In this document: positions 6,472 through 8,410 of the stretch, piece by piece | Position numbering within the stretch: position 1 is the stretch's first letter | Layout: every line of letters begins with the position of its first letter | NCBI GenBank assembly: GCA_002389705.1 | Contig: DGQJ01000340.1 | Coordinates: forward strand, 1 to 8,410 | Reading direction: 5' to 3' | Origin: Bacteroidales bacterium UBA4417 | Lineage (GTDB): Bacteria; Bacteroidota; Bacteroidia; Bacteroidales; UBA4417 | DNA length: 8,410 nucleotides | Position numbers and translations under genes: made by a program | The notes under the pieces: generated by a model | The model's input: only the letters and a program-made list of their open reading frames with translations | Database searches by the model: none | What the model was told of the DNA's origin: nothing

Positions 6472-6503
6472 CAAACTTACATGAAATCGGGCGGAAAAGC
6501 AAA
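6472..6503 (-). promoter_or_regulatory. Strong Bacteroidota promoter, probably leaderless
   Basis: On the minus strand TTTG (6500-6503), a spacer of exactly 20 nt and TAAGTTTG (6472-6479) form a full consensus. Only 5 nt (TGCCA) separate the -7 box from the ATG at 6464-6466. The transcript would start at or within a few bases of the start codon. Confidence 0.75.
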
Positions 6504-6650
6504 ACAACAGAATAAAATTCTGATTTCTTTAATCGCGGAATAAAGAAATACTGATGTTATGGAATGGAGGAAAGGAATTTGCATGTAAAAAACTTACATT
6601 TCGGATGTTGCTCTGGAGGTGTACAACAATTTTGTGAACTATATATGCGT

Positions 6651-6667
6651 TTGTTAACATATAACAA
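6651..6667. promoter_or_regulatory. Palindrome TTGTTA-N5-TAACAA, possible operator
   Basis: Perfect 6-bp arms lie in the middle of the divergent region, so a bound dimer could act on both sides. Nothing identifies the regulator. Confidence 0.25.
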
Positions 6668-6787
6668 CAGTTGACTAATATTAATGTGCTTAAATTCAGG
6701 CTGATGCATTTGAGATGGATTGATAAATCTGGTATTTTTTTAATCCGCGCCGGTGCAAATGGCACTCTTTATGGAGTTCAGGCTAAA

Positions 6788-6806
6788 ATTTAGACTGTTT
6801 CTAAAT
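6788..6806. promoter_or_regulatory. Palindrome ATTTAG-N7-CTAAAT upstream of plus promoter
   Basis: Perfect 6-bp arms with a 7-bp spacer lie just upstream of where RNA polymerase should contact the weak -33 region of the 6842 promoter. This fits an activator site, but short AT-rich palindromes are common. Confidence 0.25.
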
Positions 6807-6841
6807 AGCGGCGTTTTCTATAATTACTCCTGCTATTCAGT

Positions 6842-6849
6842 TAACTTTG
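6842..6849 (+). promoter_or_regulatory. Bacteroidota -7 box TAACTTTG
   Basis: This is a full match to TAnnTTTG, 6 nt before the in-frame ATG at 6856 and 51 nt before the ATG at 6901. The -33 element is poor (TTTT at 6814-6817, spacing 24), so the promoter may need an activator. Confidence 0.5.
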
Positions 6850-6900
6850 GTATACATGATTACCGGAATTGGTTACATTGCTTTAAAAACTGCTCTCATC

Positions 6901-7770
6901 ATGAATAAAACTGCTCACCGTATTTATCTTTCCCTGCTTACGTTAATTGTGTTGTTTGTTTTTACTATGATTGCCATCAAAGGGTATTCATATTATAATA
7001 CCAGCCTCGTGGACAGGTATTTTCATACGGATGATGGCAGTCTGAAGCCAAGTGGCATATTGGGCCACGGTATGGGGATAATCGGTTCGTTATGCATGAT
7101 ATTGGGTGTTGCGCTTTACATGCTGCGTAAAAGGAGCAGGACCTTGTCGCGAATAGGTATACTGAAGCATTGGCTCGAATTTCACATATTTCTTTGCACG
7201 CTGGGCCCGGTACTTGTGCTGTTTCATACTTCATTTAAGTTCGGCGGTATTGTAGCTATCAGTTTCTGGAGCATGGTTGCCGTTTTCCTTAGCGGGATAG
7301 CCGGGCGATTCATTTATATCCAGATTCCGCATACCATCGAAGGCCGGGAGCTGAGCCTGAACGAAATCAGGGAAATGAAAGTGGATATCGGTAAGGCGCT
7401 GGCGTCGTCGTTATCTCTTGATGATGAAAGCCGGCAACTGATCCTGGCTTCTGCCACCGTGGCTAAAGGAATTCATTACCCGAACTTTTTACAGCGATTC
7501 TTCAGCCAATGGAAAGAAAACCGTAAATCGATTAAATCGGTGAAATCGGTGCTGAATAAGAAAAACATTGCCAAATCGCAGCAATTGGAAATATTGCGGC
7601 TGGTAAAAAACGAAATTTCGCTTAACCGACGCATCGAACGCCTTAACTTTATGAAAAACCTTTTTAAATACTGGCATGTGGCCCATTTGCCCTTTGCACT
7701 GGTAATGTTGGTTATTATGGTGATTCATGTGGCTGTTACTCTTGTTTTTGGTTACCGTTGGATTTTTTAG
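6901..7770 (+). CDS. Di-heme b-type membrane cytochrome, partner of FAD/ferredoxin protein
   Basis: The predicted product has 289 residues and about five membrane segments (roughly 8-27, 53-75, 93-112, 115-138, 262-284). Two helices each carry a histidine pair at the same spacing: H95/H109 and H262/H276, both 14 apart. This H-x13-H pattern, one turn-set near each membrane face in two helices, is how cytochrome b-type proteins bind two stacked hemes. Further histidines (H56, H90, H259) are nearby. A basic, helix-forming cytoplasmic segment (about 140-255) separates the last two helices. I do not recognise an exact family; it resembles ferric-reductase/cytochrome b-like membrane proteins. The next gene, 2 nt downstream, is a ferredoxin/flavin oxidoreductase, so the likely role is moving electrons between that protein and the quinone pool or periplasm. 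The start at 6901 gives a normal N-terminus (MNKTAHRIYL); an in-frame ATG at 6856 adds 15 residues and would be leaderless. Confidence 0.85.
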   Translation: MNKTAHRIYLSLLTLIVLFVFTMIAIKGYSYYNTSLVDRYFHTDDGSLKPSGILGHGMGIIGSLCMILGVALYMLRKRSRTLSRIGILKHWLEFHIFLCTLGPVLVLFHTSFKFGGIVAISFWSMVAVFLSGIAGRFIYIQIPHTIEGRELSLNEIREMKVDIGKALASSLSLDDESRQLILASATVAKGIHYPNFLQRFFSQWKENRKSIKSVKSVLNKKNIAKSQQLEILRLVKNEISLNRRIERLNFMKNLFKYWHVAHLPFALVMLVIMVIHVAVTLVFGYRWIF

Positions 7771-7772
7771 TT

Positions 7773-8410
7773 ATGGATGAAATACTGCTCGAAAAAGTCG
7801 TGATATATTCGCTGGCAGCCCTGCTTTGCCTGATAGTGGTTTTTATATACCTGCGTAAGCAAAAGCGTGATTCGAAAAAAGTGGAGGCCAAAATTGCCAA
7901 AGCCAAAGAAGAGGGATTGTATGAGCCTGTTTCGCTGCACCCCGTAATTGACGAAAACAGTTGCATACGTACCGGCGCGTGTATTGCGGCATGCCCCGAA
8001 AAAGATATTATCGGCATCAGGGACGGGAAAGCTACCACTATTAATGCTTCGAGGTGTATCGGGCATGGTGCTTGTTTTCATGCATGCCCAACCCAGGCTA
8101 TTACACTGGTGATAGGCACCGAGCAGCGGGGTGTGGAACTGCCGCATATAAACCAGAATTTTGAGACCAATGTCGACGGGATTTTTATTGCCGGCGAACT
8201 CGGCGGCATGGGCCTGATAAAAAATGCCGTGGAACAGGGTCGGCAAGCTGTTGAAAATATAGTAAAATCGTTGCGTAAGAGCCACCAGGCCAATTACGAC
8301 CTGGTGATTGTAGGTGCAGGGCCTGCGGGGATATCGGCTTCGCTTACCGCGAAAAAAAACAACCTCAGGTTTATAACGCTGGAGCAGGATACCCTGGGCG
8401 GAGCTGTGTA
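7773..8410 (+). CDS. Membrane-anchored ferredoxin/FAD oxidoreductase, truncated by window end
   Basis: This frame is open from an ATG 2 nt after the cytochrome stop to the window edge (212 full codons). Residues 8-27 are one membrane helix and 28-48 a basic linker. A ferredoxin-like domain (about 55-115) follows with two motifs: C64-IR-T67-GA-C70-IAA-C74-P and C95-IG-H98-GA-C101-FHA-C105-P. In both, the second Cys of CxxCxxCxxxCP is missing (Thr, His). Residues 132-163 (TNVDGIFIAGELGGMG and onward) resemble the C-terminal FAD motif of thioredoxin reductase-like enzymes. They are followed by a Rossmann start (YDLVIVGAGPAGISA, GxGxxG at 181-186; E204 ends the second strand). It should transfer electrons between NAD(P)H/FAD, Fe-S clusters and the adjacent membrane cytochrome; donor and acceptor are unknown. 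From memory, related proteins with SG/HG in these positions exist in several phyla, so the variant is not an error. The remaining FAD/NAD(P) domains lie beyond the window. Confidence 0.9.
   Translation, partial: MDEILLEKVVIYSLAALLCLIVVFIYLRKQKRDSKKVEAKIAKAKEEGLYEPVSLHPVIDENSCIRTGACIAACPEKDIIGIRDGKATTINASRCIGHGACFHACPTQAITLVIGTEQRGVELPHINQNFETNVDGIFIAGELGGMGLIKNAVEQGRQAVENIVKSLRKSHQANYDLVIVGAGPAGISASLTAKKNNLRFITLEQDTLGGAV

Larger units (their letters stand above)
6504..6841. other. Divergent intergenic region, no credible gene
   Basis: About 340 bases lie between divergent transcription units. A minus-strand frame at 6529-6765 exists, but its composition is unlike the other genes and it lacks a recognisable start context, so it is not called. 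The region has two short palindromes: TTGTTA-N5-TAACAA (6651-6667) and ATTTAG-N7-CTAAAT (6788-6806). The second lies 35-55 nt upstream of the plus-strand -7 box, a suitable place for an activator. A small RNA cannot be excluded. Confidence 0.55.

Noticed and set aside
6529..6765. Minus-strand 78-residue open frame in the divergent gap
   Set aside because: It has no promoter or start context, its composition is unlike the neighbours, and it lies between two promoters pointing away from each other. It is more likely chance.
7767..8293. Minus-strand open frames opposite the ferredoxin/FAD gene
   Set aside because: The plus strand encodes recognisable Fe-S and Rossmann motifs through the same bases.
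1..8410. Search for CRISPR arrays, tRNA/rRNA genes, transposons, integration sites and defence genes
   Set aside because: No regularly spaced repeats, no tRNA-like cloverleaf, and no transposase, integrase, nuclease or similar motif was seen.

Overview
The window looks like a chromosomal segment of a Bacteroidota bacterium, probably environmental or assembled from a metagenome. The evidence is as follows. Starts lack Shine-Dalgarno sequences. Several genes are preceded by the Bacteroidota promoter signature TAnnTTTG, two of them with a good upstream TTG/TTTG at 20 nt spacing. Gene content is typical of the phylum: a propeller-type lipoprotein, a lipoprotein di-heme peroxidase and relaxed lipoboxes. 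There is no sign of phage, transposon, CRISPR, tRNA or rRNA.

Layout. Positions 1-963 (minus) hold the N-terminal 321 residues of an exported, probably lipid-anchored, six-repeat propeller-like protein; its C-terminus lies outside the window. An AT-rich gap follows. Positions 1377-1864 (minus) hold a small exported protein whose frame is broken once at a run of five G. Positions 2008-2925 (plus) encode a CDF-family metal transporter with an atypical ExxxN site in TM2. A perfect bidirectional hairpin terminator at 2935-2963 separates it from a convergent minus-strand cluster. In transcription order, that cluster is a His-rich single-span membrane protein (5731-6081), a canonical CDF transporter (4865-5719), a four-histidine cytochrome b561 (4100-4813) and a lipoprotein di-heme cytochrome c peroxidase (2988-4028). 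Upstream of the cluster, and cut off from it by its own terminator-like hairpin, is a small exported protein (6167-6466).

A regulatory gap at 6504-6841 contains no credible gene. It separates that small gene from a divergent plus-strand pair: a membrane protein with two H-x13-H helices, i.e. a di-heme b-type cytochrome (6901-7770), and, 2 nt later, a membrane-anchored ferredoxin/FAD oxidoreductase (7773 to the window end, truncated).

How the genes may work together (inference). The minus cluster combines divalent-metal efflux (CDF, with a His-rich metal-binding partner) and peroxide removal. In the second part, cytochrome b561 could pass quinol electrons to the exported peroxidase. Exporting Fe/Zn/Mn while removing peroxide would limit Fenton damage. 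The rightmost pair looks like a separate transmembrane electron-transfer module: flavin/Fe-S protein to di-heme membrane cytochrome. The most distinctive observations are four: the peroxidase lacks the loop histidine of classical enzymes; both Fe-S motifs of the oxidoreductase lack their second cysteine; a motif resembling the C-terminal FAD region of thioredoxin reductases lies before, rather than after, its N-terminal Rossmann motif; and two predicted promoters sit so close to an ATG that leaderless mRNAs are likely.
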